A stretch of DNA of 5,426 bases from Anaerolineae bacterium CG2_30_64_16. GTDB taxonomy: Bacteria; Chloroflexota; Anaerolineae; CG2-30-64-16. The stretch spans positions 1 to 5,426 of the forward strand of contig MNXL01000132.1 in NCBI GenBank assembly GCA_001871755.1, read 5' to 3'. How positions within the stretch are numbered: the stretch's first letter is position 1; each line of letters begins with the position of its first letter. Both the position numbers and the translations under genes were made by a program. The notes beneath the pieces were generated by a model. It saw only the letters and a program-made list of their open reading frames with translations. It had not been told where the DNA came from and made no database searches. Of this stretch, positions 1 through 5,339 are shown one piece after another.

Positions 1-66
1 GGGAATGACGTGGCGCTTGCGCGGGAATGACGTGGCGCTTGCGCGGGAATGACGTGGCGCTTGCGC
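1..66. repeat. 22-bp tandem repeat, three identical copies
   Basis: The unit GGGAATGACGTGGCGCTTGCGC occurs at 1-22, 23-44 and 45-66 without a mismatch, and the array probably continues left of the window. Each unit carries the small palindrome GCGCTTGCGC and the GGGAATGAC word typical of dispersed intergenic repeats in many GC-rich bacteria. There are no spacers between copies, so it is a plain tandem array. No function can be read from it. Confidence 0.95.
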
Positions 67-120
67 GGGAATGACGGATAAGGGCACTCGTCACACCCGC
101 GCACGCGGGAATGACGGATA
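67..120. repeat. GGGAATGACGGATA direct repeat with hairpin
   Basis: GGGAATGACGGATA is found at 67-80 and again at 107-120. The second copy is part of an imperfect hairpin: CGTCACACCCGCG (89-101) pairs with CGCGGGAATGACG (104-116) around a CA loop, 11 of 13 positions matching. This looks like a GTCATTCCCGCG-type palindromic intergenic element that shares its core with the 22-bp array to the left. It ends about 20 bp before the MATE start, so it lies in the 5' flank or leader of that gene. No convincing promoter was seen in 1-140. Confidence 0.8.
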
Positions 121-124
121 GGCT

Positions 125-131
125 GAAAGGG
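125..131 (+). promoter_or_regulatory. Probable ribosome binding site for the MATE gene
   Basis: GAAAGGG lies 9 nt before the GTG at 141. It is a partial match to the anti-16S core, but well spaced, and it supports GTG 141 over ATG 183. Confidence 0.5.
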
Positions 132-140
132 TTCTTGTGA

Positions 141-1502
141 GTGTTCGGTCATCTGTTCGGCGATAGGCCGTTCTATGGCGCGATGGCGCGCATCGCGATC
201 CCGATCGCGATCCAACAACTGGTGGCGTCCCTGCTCAACGTGATCGACGTGGTGATGATCGGCCAGTTGGGCGATACCGCGGTGGCCGGGGTGGGACTGG
301 CCAACCAGATCGGCTTTCTGGTGAACCTGCTGTTGTTCGGCATCGGCAGCGGCGCCGCGATCTTCGCCGCGCAGTTCTGGGGGCGAACCGACGTCCCGAA
401 CATCCGCCGGGTCCTGGGCATCAGCCTGCTGCTGGGGCTGCTCGGGGGCGGGATCTTCACGGCGCTGGCGACCCTGGCGCCGACGTGGACCCTGGGGGTG
501 TACTCCAAAGACCCCGCGGTGATCGCGCTGGGCAGCGGCTACCTCCGGCTCAGCGGGCTGAGCTACGGCCTGTTCGCGATCACCTTCATCTACTCGTCCG
601 TGCTGCGGAGCACCGGGAACGTCAAGCTGCCGATGGCGGTCAGCGTCGCCGCGCTGAGCCTCAAGACCGTGCTGAGCTACCTGTTGATCTTCGGCCACCT
701 GGGGTTGCCCGCGTTGGGGGTGACGGGTGCGGCGATCGGGACGCTGGTGGCGCGTTTCGTGGAGTGCGCTGTTCTGCTCGTGCTGGTCTACGCCCGGCCA
801 TCCCCGGCCGCGGCGCGGCCGCGGGAGATGTTTGCGTTCGATGGGCCGTTTCTGCGCCGATTCTTCAAGACCACGCTGCCGGTGATGATGGGCGAGGTTG
901 CCTGGTCCTTTGGGATGACGACCTACAACGTCGTGTATGCGCGGATCGGGACGGAGGCGGTCGCGGCCGTGAACATCGCCGGCGCCGTGGAGAACCTGGC
1001 TTTCGTGCTTTTCATCAGCCTGGCCACCGCGGCCGCGATCATGATCGGCAACAAGATCGGCGCGGACGACGCGGGCAAGGCGACGGCCTACGCCTGGCGT
1101 TTTCTGGCCCTGGGTGTGGCCGGCGCGCTGGCCGTGGGCGCGGCTGTCCTGCTCAGCGCGGAGACGATCCTGTCGCTCTACAAGATCTCGCCCTTAACGC
1201 ACAGCTATGCGCGCGGGGTGCTGACGGTGATGGGGTTGGCGCTGTGGCTCAAGGCGTCGAACATGATGATGATCGTCGGCATCCTGCGGAGCGGCGGCGA
1301 TACCCGCTATGCGTTCTTCGCGGACGCCGGTTCGGTCTGGTTTGTCGGCATCCCGCTGGCGTTTTTGGCCGCGTTCTACTTCCACCTGCCGGTCTATTGG
1401 GTCGTGGCGCTGGTGCTCGGCGACGAGGCGGTCAAGTTCGGGTTCTCCCTCCATCGCGTTTTCTCCAGGCGGTGGATCAACAACGTGGTGCAGGTTGTGT
1501 GA
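141..1502 (+). CDS. MATE family efflux transporter
   Basis: Complete 453-residue membrane protein of the multidrug and toxic compound extrusion family. Members export cationic drugs or metabolites across the inner membrane in exchange for Na+ or H+; the substrate here is unknown. The length and about twelve hydrophobic segments fit the family, in two homologous halves (residues about 15-215 and 240-435). Family-like stretches include DVVMIGQLGDTAVAGVGLANQ-type sequence in helices 1-2 (from about residue 36), VLRSTGN before helix 5 and LRSGGDTR near residue 382 in the second half. The GTG at 141 is preferred: a GAAAGGG ribosome-binding-like site ends 9 nt upstream, and the FYGAMARIAIP segment before helix 1 resembles full-length homologues. 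An in-frame ATG at 183 (Met15) would remove that segment. It ends in a family-like RWINNVV tail. A kinase remnant follows directly and is not expected to be functionally linked. Confidence 0.95.
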   Translation: MFGHLFGDRPFYGAMARIAIPIAIQQLVASLLNVIDVVMIGQLGDTAVAGVGLANQIGFLVNLLLFGIGSGAAIFAAQFWGRTDVPNIRRVLGISLLLGLLGGGIFTALATLAPTWTLGVYSKDPAVIALGSGYLRLSGLSYGLFAITFIYSSVLRSTGNVKLPMAVSVAALSLKTVLSYLLIFGHLGLPALGVTGAAIGTLVARFVECAVLLVLVYARPSPAAARPREMFAFDGPFLRRFFKTTLPVMMGEVAWSFGMTTYNVVYARIGTEAVAAVNIAGAVENLAFVLFISLATAAAIMIGNKIGADDAGKATAYAWRFLALGVAGALAVGAAVLLSAETILSLYKISPLTHSYARGVLTVMGLALWLKASNMMMIVGILRSGGDTRYAFFADAGSVWFVGIPLAFLAAFYFHLPVYWVVALVLGDEAVKFGFSLHRVFSRRWINNVVQVV

Positions 1503-1819
1503 GGGGGAGGTGACGGTGAAAACCGGATTTCGGATTTCGGATTGAAGATGCCGACCCCAATCTGCAATCCAAAATCGGAAATCGGAAATGGGTCAGGTTT
1601 TCCGTCACCGACACCGGCCCGGGCATCCCGGCCGAGGAGCAAGCGCGGCTGTTCGAGCGCTTTTTCCGGGGCGAGGCCGCCCGCCAGGCCGGCGCGCCCG
1701 GCACAGGGCTGGGGCTGGCGATCTGCTCCGAGATCGTCAAGGCCCACGGCGGTCGGATCACGGTAGAGAGCCAGGTGGGCGTGGGGTCTACGTTCACGGT
1801 GTGGTTGCCGGTGGAGTGA
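1503..1819 (+). pseudogene. Histidine kinase remnant (C-terminal ATPase domain only)
   Basis: The frame ending at TGA 1817-1819 reads as the last third of a HisKA/HATPase sensor kinase. From Trp at 1589 there are 76 residues with the G1 box DTGPGIP (1610-1630), the F-box region LFERFFRG, the G2 box GTGLGLAI (from 1700), then HGGRITVES and the terminal GSTFTVWLP strand. Missing are the sensor part, the phospho-accepting His and the N box. The frame is open back to 1520 but has no ATG, GTG or TTG start. Upstream, 1504-1524 in another frame reads GEVTVKT, which resembles the strand after the N box in such kinases. A heptad-repeat hairpin (1525-1588) lies between the two pieces. I infer a 5'-deleted kinase later interrupted by a frame-changing repeat. 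It cannot autophosphorylate. The kinase family assignment is secure; the reading of 1503-1524 as kinase is tentative. Confidence 0.85.
1525..1588. repeat. GGATTTC heptad repeat forming an inverted repeat
   Basis: GGATTTCGGATTTCGGATTG at 1525-1544 is a 7-bp tandem repeat. Its imperfect reverse complement lies at 1565-1584 (17 of 20 positions pair) with a 20-nt loop. The block sits inside the kinase remnant, between two pieces of kinase-like sequence in different frames. The same heptad recurs at 5062-5098. Confidence 0.85.
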
Positions 1820-1852
1820 TTTTCGATTGCCGATTGTCGATTTGTGATTTCA
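1818..1852 (+). repeat. Degenerate GATTNNN heptads
   Basis: Five consecutive 7-mers start with GATT: GATTTTC, GATTGCC, GATTGTC, GATTTGT and GATTTCA. They begin inside the stop codon of the kinase remnant. They share the 7-bp period and the GATT core with the blocks at 1525 and 5062. Confidence 0.8.
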
Positions 1853-1900
1853 CGCGGGGAGACTTCCGAAGCCTGAGGCAGGCAGCCCCACCTGTAACAG

Positions 1901-2016
1901 GCTTACAGAGACCCTTCGGGTTTTGCATCCTCAACCGGTCGTGTGTGAGATAGATAGGCGGCATATCAGCAGAAAGGTTAGGTCACAGCACAAAACCCGA
2001 AGGGTCTGGCGTAAGC
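1901..2016. repeat. Long inverted repeat spanning the 3' end of the response regulator
   Basis: AGACCCTTCGGGTTTTG at 1909-1925 is matched perfectly by its reverse complement at 1991-2007. The outer words GCTTAC (1901-1906) and GTAAGC (2011-2016) extend the pairing, giving arms of about 26-29 nt around a spacer of about 65 bp. The right arm lies inside the response regulator gene and encodes its last residues. The shape is like a small non-autonomous inverted-repeat element, but no target-site duplication was found. Each arm contains ACCC-TTC-GGGT followed by TTT, which may act as a weak bidirectional terminator between the converging units. Confidence 0.8.
1911..1924 (+). terminator. Possible weak terminator
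   Basis: A short stem ACCC/GGGT with loop TTC is followed by a run of T (1920-1924). It is positioned to end transcripts coming from the MATE and kinase-remnant side. The stem is only 4 bp, so confidence is low. The mirror copy at 1991-2007 would serve the opposite strand but lies inside the response regulator coding end. Confidence 0.25.
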
Positions 2017-3069
2017 TGCAGATACGTCTTCGATGATCGGGCGCAACGTCTCCGCGTTCAAGTCCTTCTTGTCCAGAAAGGCGACCGCGCCGGCTTGCAG
2101 ACCCTGGCGATGGAACTCGCGATCGGGATAGGCGCTGATCAGCACCACGCGCGTTTGGGGCGAGAGGGCGCGTAGCCGGCGCGTGCAGTTGATGCCGTTC
2201 TCCTGGCCGTCACCCAGCACCACGTCCACCAACGCCAGGTGGATATTGTGCCGATCGGCCTGATCCAGCGCCTCGCTGACGCTGCCGGCCTCGCTGATCA
2301 ACGACTCCCGGCACACTTTGCCCACCATGTGGCGCAACTGCGCCCGGTAGCGCGGGTTGTCGTCCACCAACAACACGCGCAGCGCACCCGCGCCGGCCGT
2401 CTCCGGCGCGTCGGCTTCCGCCGCGTCCTCTCCCGCGACCACCAGTACCTCGGGATGCGCCGCCGCGTAGCTGACGGCCTCCAGCCGGCTGCTAACGCCC
2501 AACAGGCGGTACAGGCGGGTCAGGTGATTCTCAATCGTCTTGACGCTCAGTTGCATGGTGCGCGCGATGGCCGAGTTGTCGCAGCCTTGCTGCAAGAGAT
2601 ACAGGAGGTCGCGCTGCCGGGGTGTCAGTCGGGGCGCCATGGCAGCTTGCATCTGCCGGCGCACCAGCTTGTCTACCAGCGGCCCTGAGATCCAACGCTC
2701 ACCGGCCAGTACGCGCTGCACTGCCAACCGCAGATCGCTGAGGGGGTGGTCTTTCAAGTGGTAGCCGTTTACGCCGGCCTCGAGCAGGCCGACGACGTAC
2801 GCATCGTCGGCGTGCGCGCTGACCACCAGGATCTTGAGTTGGGGATAGGCGCTGCGGATTTGCCGGACGCCTTGCAACGCGTCGAAATCGGGCATCGCTA
2901 CATCCAGCAAGAGCATGTCGGGTTGCAACTGGGCCAGAGCCGAAAAAACCGCCGGCCCGTCGCCGACTTCGCCCACCACCTTTACATCGAGAAGGTCCGC
3001 CAACGCCTTGCTGATGCCCGCGCGCACGACCGCGTGATCGTCGGCCAGCAGAATTCGCGCTTCGTTCAT
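1978..3069 (-). CDS. Response regulator, REC-HTH(LuxR)-REC architecture
   Basis: A 363-residue two-component regulator. Residues 1-125 form a NarL/FixJ-like receiver with acidic pair Asp10/Asp11, phospho-acceptor Asp56 (LLLDVAMPD), Ser84 and Lys106. Residues 147-200 are a LuxR-type DNA-binding domain (LTPRQRDLL, then recognition helix SVKTIENHLTRLYRLLGV at 175-192). After an Ala/Glu-rich linker (about 205-229), residues 231-350 are a second complete receiver with Asp236/Asp237, acceptor Asp282, Ser312 and Lys334. NarL-type regulators normally end with the HTH, so the trailing receiver is unusual. Both receivers keep all key residues, suggesting two phosphorylation inputs on one DNA-binding domain. 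The ATG at 3069 is chosen because upstream in-frame codons (to GTG 3108) overlap the promoter. The final ten or so residues (ARPFGFC) are encoded by an inverted-repeat arm. No intact partner kinase is in the window and the target genes are unknown. Confidence 0.95.
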   Translation of the reverse strand: MNEARILLADDHAVVRAGISKALADLLDVKVVGEVGDGPAVFSALAQLQPDMLLLDVAMPDFDALQGVRQIRSAYPQLKILVVSAHADDAYVVGLLEAGVNGYHLKDHPLSDLRLAVQRVLAGERWISGPLVDKLVRRQMQAAMAPRLTPRQRDLLYLLQQGCDNSAIARTMQLSVKTIENHLTRLYRLLGVSSRLEAVSYAAAHPEVLVVAGEDAAEADAPETAGAGALRVLLVDDNPRYRAQLRHMVGKVCRESLISEAGSVSEALDQADRHNIHLALVDVVLGDGQENGINCTRRLRALSPQTRVVLISAYPDREFHRQGLQAGAVAFLDKKDLNAETLRPIIEDVSAAYARPFGFCAVT

Positions 3070-3076
3070 GCTCAGG

Positions 3077-3105
3077 ATTATAGGTGGGCTTGCGCGATCT
3101 GTCAA
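3077..3105 (-). promoter_or_regulatory. Consensus sigma70-type promoter, probably giving a leaderless mRNA
   Basis: On the minus strand TTGACA (3105-3100) and TATAAT (3082-3077) are separated by exactly 17 bp, a perfect match to the vegetative consensus. Seven bases after TATAAT comes the ATG at 3069 of the response regulator, so transcription is predicted to begin at or within a base or two of the start codon. No Shine-Dalgarno sequence fits between. This indicates strong, housekeeping-type expression of a leaderless message, and it decides the start codon of the regulator. Confidence 0.85.
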
Positions 3106-3222
3106 CACGAATCCGCAAGCGGGGCGCGTTTCAGAATAAGGAAGTGATCCGGCGCACGCATTATAACTACCCTGAAAATACGACCGTCTGTCACTCTGCC
3201 CTGAAAATGGCCACCGGGCGGG

Positions 3223-3282
3223 TTCGTAGTAACGACTTCAGTCGTTCGTCTGCCACAGGACGACTAAAGTCGTCACTACGAG
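3223..3282. repeat. Inverted repeat with nested palindromes (REP-like)
   Basis: The arms are 24 nt, 3223-3246 and 3259-3282, pairing at 20 positions around a 12-nt loop. Each arm is itself a hairpin: ACGACT-TC-AGTCGT on the left and GACGACT-AA-AGTCGTC on the right. The element could fold either as one long stem or as a two-hairpin cloverleaf. It lies downstream of the YfhO-like gene and upstream of the regulator promoter. There is no T-run on the side that would end YfhO transcription, so it looks more like a dispersed palindromic element than a standard terminator. Confidence 0.85.
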
Positions 3283-3298
3283 CGTTTTCATCCGCCGT

Positions 3299-3342
3299 GG
3301 CGCCGACTGGCGACCTACGGTCGCTTGGAAGTGCCTGGCGCC
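3299..3342. repeat. Hairpin at the 3' end of the YfhO-like gene
   Basis: GCGACC (3310-3315), a TAC loop and GGTCGC (3319-3324) form a perfect 6-bp stem that contains the TAG stop at 3317-3315. It is bracketed by GGCGCC at 3299-3304 and 3337-3342. The last residues of the YfhO-like protein are encoded here, so its tail appears to be repeat-derived. Confidence 0.6.
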
Positions 3343-5339
3343 TCATGCCGTGGATATTTTCGTCGCATGCACAGAGTCGCACAGAAACCGATGAGCAATG
3401 CGACGAGCGTCCCCAGGCTGATCACCACCCCCCAGCGCCAGATCGCCGGCCGGTAGGTGAAGGTGACTTCGTGAACGCCGGGCCCCAGCGTAACGCCGCG
3501 GAACATGAGGTTGGCCAGCAAGATAGGGGCCGGCGCGGCGTCGACGGTCACGTGCCAGCCGGGGTAGGCGGCGTCCGCCAGTACCAACGTGGCCGGGGTG
3601 TCACAGGTGACCCGCAGCACGACCCGCTCGGCCTCGTAGGCGAGAACGATAACACCCTCCGCGGCGGTGGCCTGACCGGCCGGTTGGGCGGGCACGTCCC
3701 CGGTGATGGCGACCGTCGCACGCGGGTCGAACGCCGGGTCGGCCAGCCGGGTCAGCGCGGCCGCGTCGTCTGCCACCGGCTCCACGCCGTGGACCAGCCA
3801 CGCGCGGCCCGGTGCGGTGGTGCGCTCGTAGATCTTCACGTCGCCGGAGTGGATGCGCCGGAGGTCACCGCGCGGCGAGAGGGTGATCGACTGATGTGCG
3901 CCAGTGCGCTCGTCGATCAGGCTCAGGCCGCGAATCACCAGCGGTGCGCCGGGGTTGGGCAACGCCTTGATCTTCAGGGTGCGGACCGTGCGGGGACACT
4001 CGATGGGCGCCCCAACTTGTGGGAGCAGCTTGAGCAGCCCTCGGCATTCCATCGTATCGAAGGAATGGATGCCGAGGTAGTCATGCCCCTCGCCCATCCA
4101 ATCAGGCCACTGGCGTGCGACGGTCATCCCAGGGCCGGTGCGTGTCTCCTTGTACCACGCGGTGTCCCCCGGCGCTCCCATGCCCAGGATAAAACCGATG
4201 TCATGGACGTCGGTGAGGGTGATGTAGGCGACCGGCCAGCCGTCATCGAGGGGGTGCGCTAAGTAAGACACCACGCCCAAAGCGGTGGCCGAAAAGGGCG
4301 GGTAGTCCGCCAGGTCGAGGGTCAGGGTCTCGTCAGGGCGGAGCAGAACGGCCTGCTCCAAGTCGTAGTAGACATCGTCGACCCACAGGTCGTTCTGCTT
4401 ATCGGTGATCACATATCGGACACCGGTCAGGTCCAGCAACCGGCCGTCCGGGATTTGGCGCAATTGCTCGCGCAGCCGGCCATCGGGTAACAGCTTTTCA
4501 GGAGGCAGAAAAAGGGATTGCAACTCGACATAACGTTTCAATGGCAACATGCCCCCATCGTAGCCGTCGATCGCAGGCAGGTCGAACAGCATCGGCAGAT
4601 TGGGCGCGATCACTTCCACTTGCTTGGCCGCCCGCACCAGACGCTCCACCGCGGCCGGGCCGAGCCGGTCGGCCTGCAACGCGCGCAGTTCGGCCAGGTC
4701 GCCGGGGTCGAAGCGGATATCCGACATGCTCAGAAATCGGTCGCGGCCGGCAGGTGGCTGGTCCGCCGTGGCGGCCAGCAGGGTGGCCGGGGCGTTGCGC
4801 AGGCTCAGTGCCAGCGGCGCGGTCGCCTGGTTAAACGGTAACGCGCGGCCAGCCAGCCACAGTTCGACCAGCGCCAGCGCGATTAGCCCCCCCCGCGCCG
4901 GTTTGAGCCCCCGCCGGCCGGCCCACAGCAGCGCCACGGCGAGACATCCGACCGCGGCCCAACCGATCAGCGTGGGCCAGCGTGGCCACTGCTGGAGCGC
5001 GGCCAGTGCGATCGTCGCGAGGAGAACGAGTGCCGCGGTGACACGGCGACGGCGCGAGGTTGGATTTCGGATTTCGGATTTCGGATTTGGGATTTGGGTC
5101 TTGTCGATTGGCTCATGTTGCGTTTGCCTCTGTCCCCCGCTTCCTGTCTCCTGACCCCTGTCTCCTGACCCCTGCCTCCTGACCCCTGCCTCCTGACCCC
5201 TGCTTCCTGACCCCTGACCCCTGTCCCCCAGAACCACGCGTCCAACCCCACGCCGGCCAGCCCGGCCACGCCCAGCGCGTACAACGCCAGCCAGCGCGCC
5301 GGCGCGCGGAACCAGTCGAAGCCGGGCACAACGCGCCAC
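3315..5339 (-). CDS. YfhO-like membrane protein, middle and C-terminal part
   Basis: Large membrane protein resembling the YfhO/GT-C-type family. Some Firmicute members assist lipid-linked glycosylation of the cell envelope; the role here is unknown. Authentic sequence in this frame starts near 5057. It has three hydrophobic helices (about 5042-4995, 4970-4920 and 4889-4836), a long extracytoplasmic region with YDGGMLPLKRY and TGVRYVITD-like stretches, a beta-rich domain with ADAAYPGWHVTVD, NLMFRGVTLGPGVHEVTFTYRP, and a last helix at about 3450-3375. AYPGW and FTYRP are typical of YfhO C-termini. The first 94 or so codons of this open frame (5339-5058) are not authentic: they are a shadow of the true N-terminal frame plus translated repeat (GQGSGSRGQEAG, NPKSEIRNP). 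The ATG at 5339 is therefore not believed. The real start lies beyond the window and is separated by a frameshift in the repeat block. Confidence 0.75.
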   Translation of the reverse strand: MARCARLRLVPRAGALAGVVRAGRGRAGRRGVGRVVLGDRGQGSGSRGQEAGVRRQGSGDRGQETGSGGQRQTQHEPIDKTQIPNPKSEIRNPTSRRRRVTAALVLLATIALAALQQWPRWPTLIGWAAVGCLAVALLWAGRRGLKPARGGLIALALVELWLAGRALPFNQATAPLALSLRNAPATLLAATADQPPAGRDRFLSMSDIRFDPGDLAELRALQADRLGPAAVERLVRAAKQVEVIAPNLPMLFDLPAIDGYDGGMLPLKRYVELQSLFLPPEKLLPDGRLREQLRQIPDGRLLDLTGVRYVITDKQNDLWVDDVYYDLEQAVLLRPDETLTLDLADYPPFSATALGVVSYLAHPLDDGWPVAYITLTDVHDIGFILGMGAPGDTAWYKETRTGPGMTVARQWPDWMGEGHDYLGIHSFDTMECRGLLKLLPQVGAPIECPRTVRTLKIKALPNPGAPLVIRGLSLIDERTGAHQSITLSPRGDLRRIHSGDVKIYERTTAPGRAWLVHGVEPVADDAAALTRLADPAFDPRATVAITGDVPAQPAGQATAAEGVIVLAYEAERVVLRVTCDTPATLVLADAAYPGWHVTVDAAPAPILLANLMFRGVTLGPGVHEVTFTYRPAIWRWGVVISLGTLVALLIGFCATLCMRRKYPRHEAPGTSKRP
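5062..5098 (+). repeat. GGATTTC/GGATTTG heptad tandem repeat inside the YfhO-like gene
   Basis: GGATTTC at 5062, 5069 and 5076 is followed by GGATTTG at 5083 and 5090, then GG. The tract lies within the coding region, in the loop before the next membrane helix. It translates on the minus strand to NPKSEIRNP-like sequence. The same heptad occurs at 1525. Confidence 0.95.
5143..5226 (+). repeat. Twelve CCTGNNN heptads inside the YfhO-like gene
   Basis: Twelve consecutive 7-mers begin with CCTG. Their last three bases run TCT, ACC, TCT, ACC, CCT, ACC, CCT, ACC, CTT, ACC, ACC, TCC, which gives a 14-bp super-period of ACC alternating with other units. The alternation breaks at 5206-5219, where two ACC heptads are adjacent. 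Degenerate flanks extend to about 5129 and 5230. Because 7 is not a multiple of 3, each gain or loss of a unit changes the reading frame. Confidence 0.95.

Larger units (their letters stand above)
3070..3314. other. Intergenic region between the YfhO-like gene and the response regulator
   Basis: These 245 bp hold the regulator promoter (3077-3105), a 10-bp direct repeat CCCTGAAAAT at 3170-3179 and 3199-3208, the inverted repeat at 3223-3282 and the start of a hairpin at 3310. A second TATAAT on the minus strand (3165-3160) has no acceptable -35 element. No credible small gene was seen. Confidence 0.7.

Noticed and set aside
1..66. CRISPR array
   Set aside because: The 22-bp copies are directly adjacent with no spacers, and there are only three.
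485..1513. Long plus-strand frame of 342 codons overlapping the MATE gene
   Set aside because: It is Arg/Gly-rich out-of-frame translation of GC-rich DNA with no domain-like sequence; the MATE frame explains the region.
1503..1545. New gene start with GGGGGAGG and GTG at 1510 or 1516
   Set aside because: It gives only about 10 residues before a stop inside the heptad repeat, and GEVTVKT reads better as kinase remnant.
2239..2688. Plus-strand frame of 149 codons opposite the response regulator
   Set aside because: It is an antisense shadow of a region where the minus strand encodes the HTH and second receiver.
3070..3108. GTG start at 3108 for the response regulator (376 residues)
   Set aside because: The extra 13 codons are made of the -35 and -10 elements, and the receiver begins naturally at the ATG at 3069.
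3160..3165. Second TATAAT on the minus strand as a promoter
   Set aside because: At 17-18 bp spacing there is no TTGACA-like element and no extended -10; the perfect promoter at 3077-3105 is far better.
3084..4262. Plus-strand frame of 392 codons opposite the YfhO-like gene
   Set aside because: Low-complexity Arg/Gly/His-rich antisense translation; the minus strand carries clear YfhO-like features.
5058..5230. Hydrophilic Gly/Gln/Arg-rich segment as a real protein domain
   Set aside because: It is the direct translation of 7-bp repeats and interrupts two parts of the same membrane protein.
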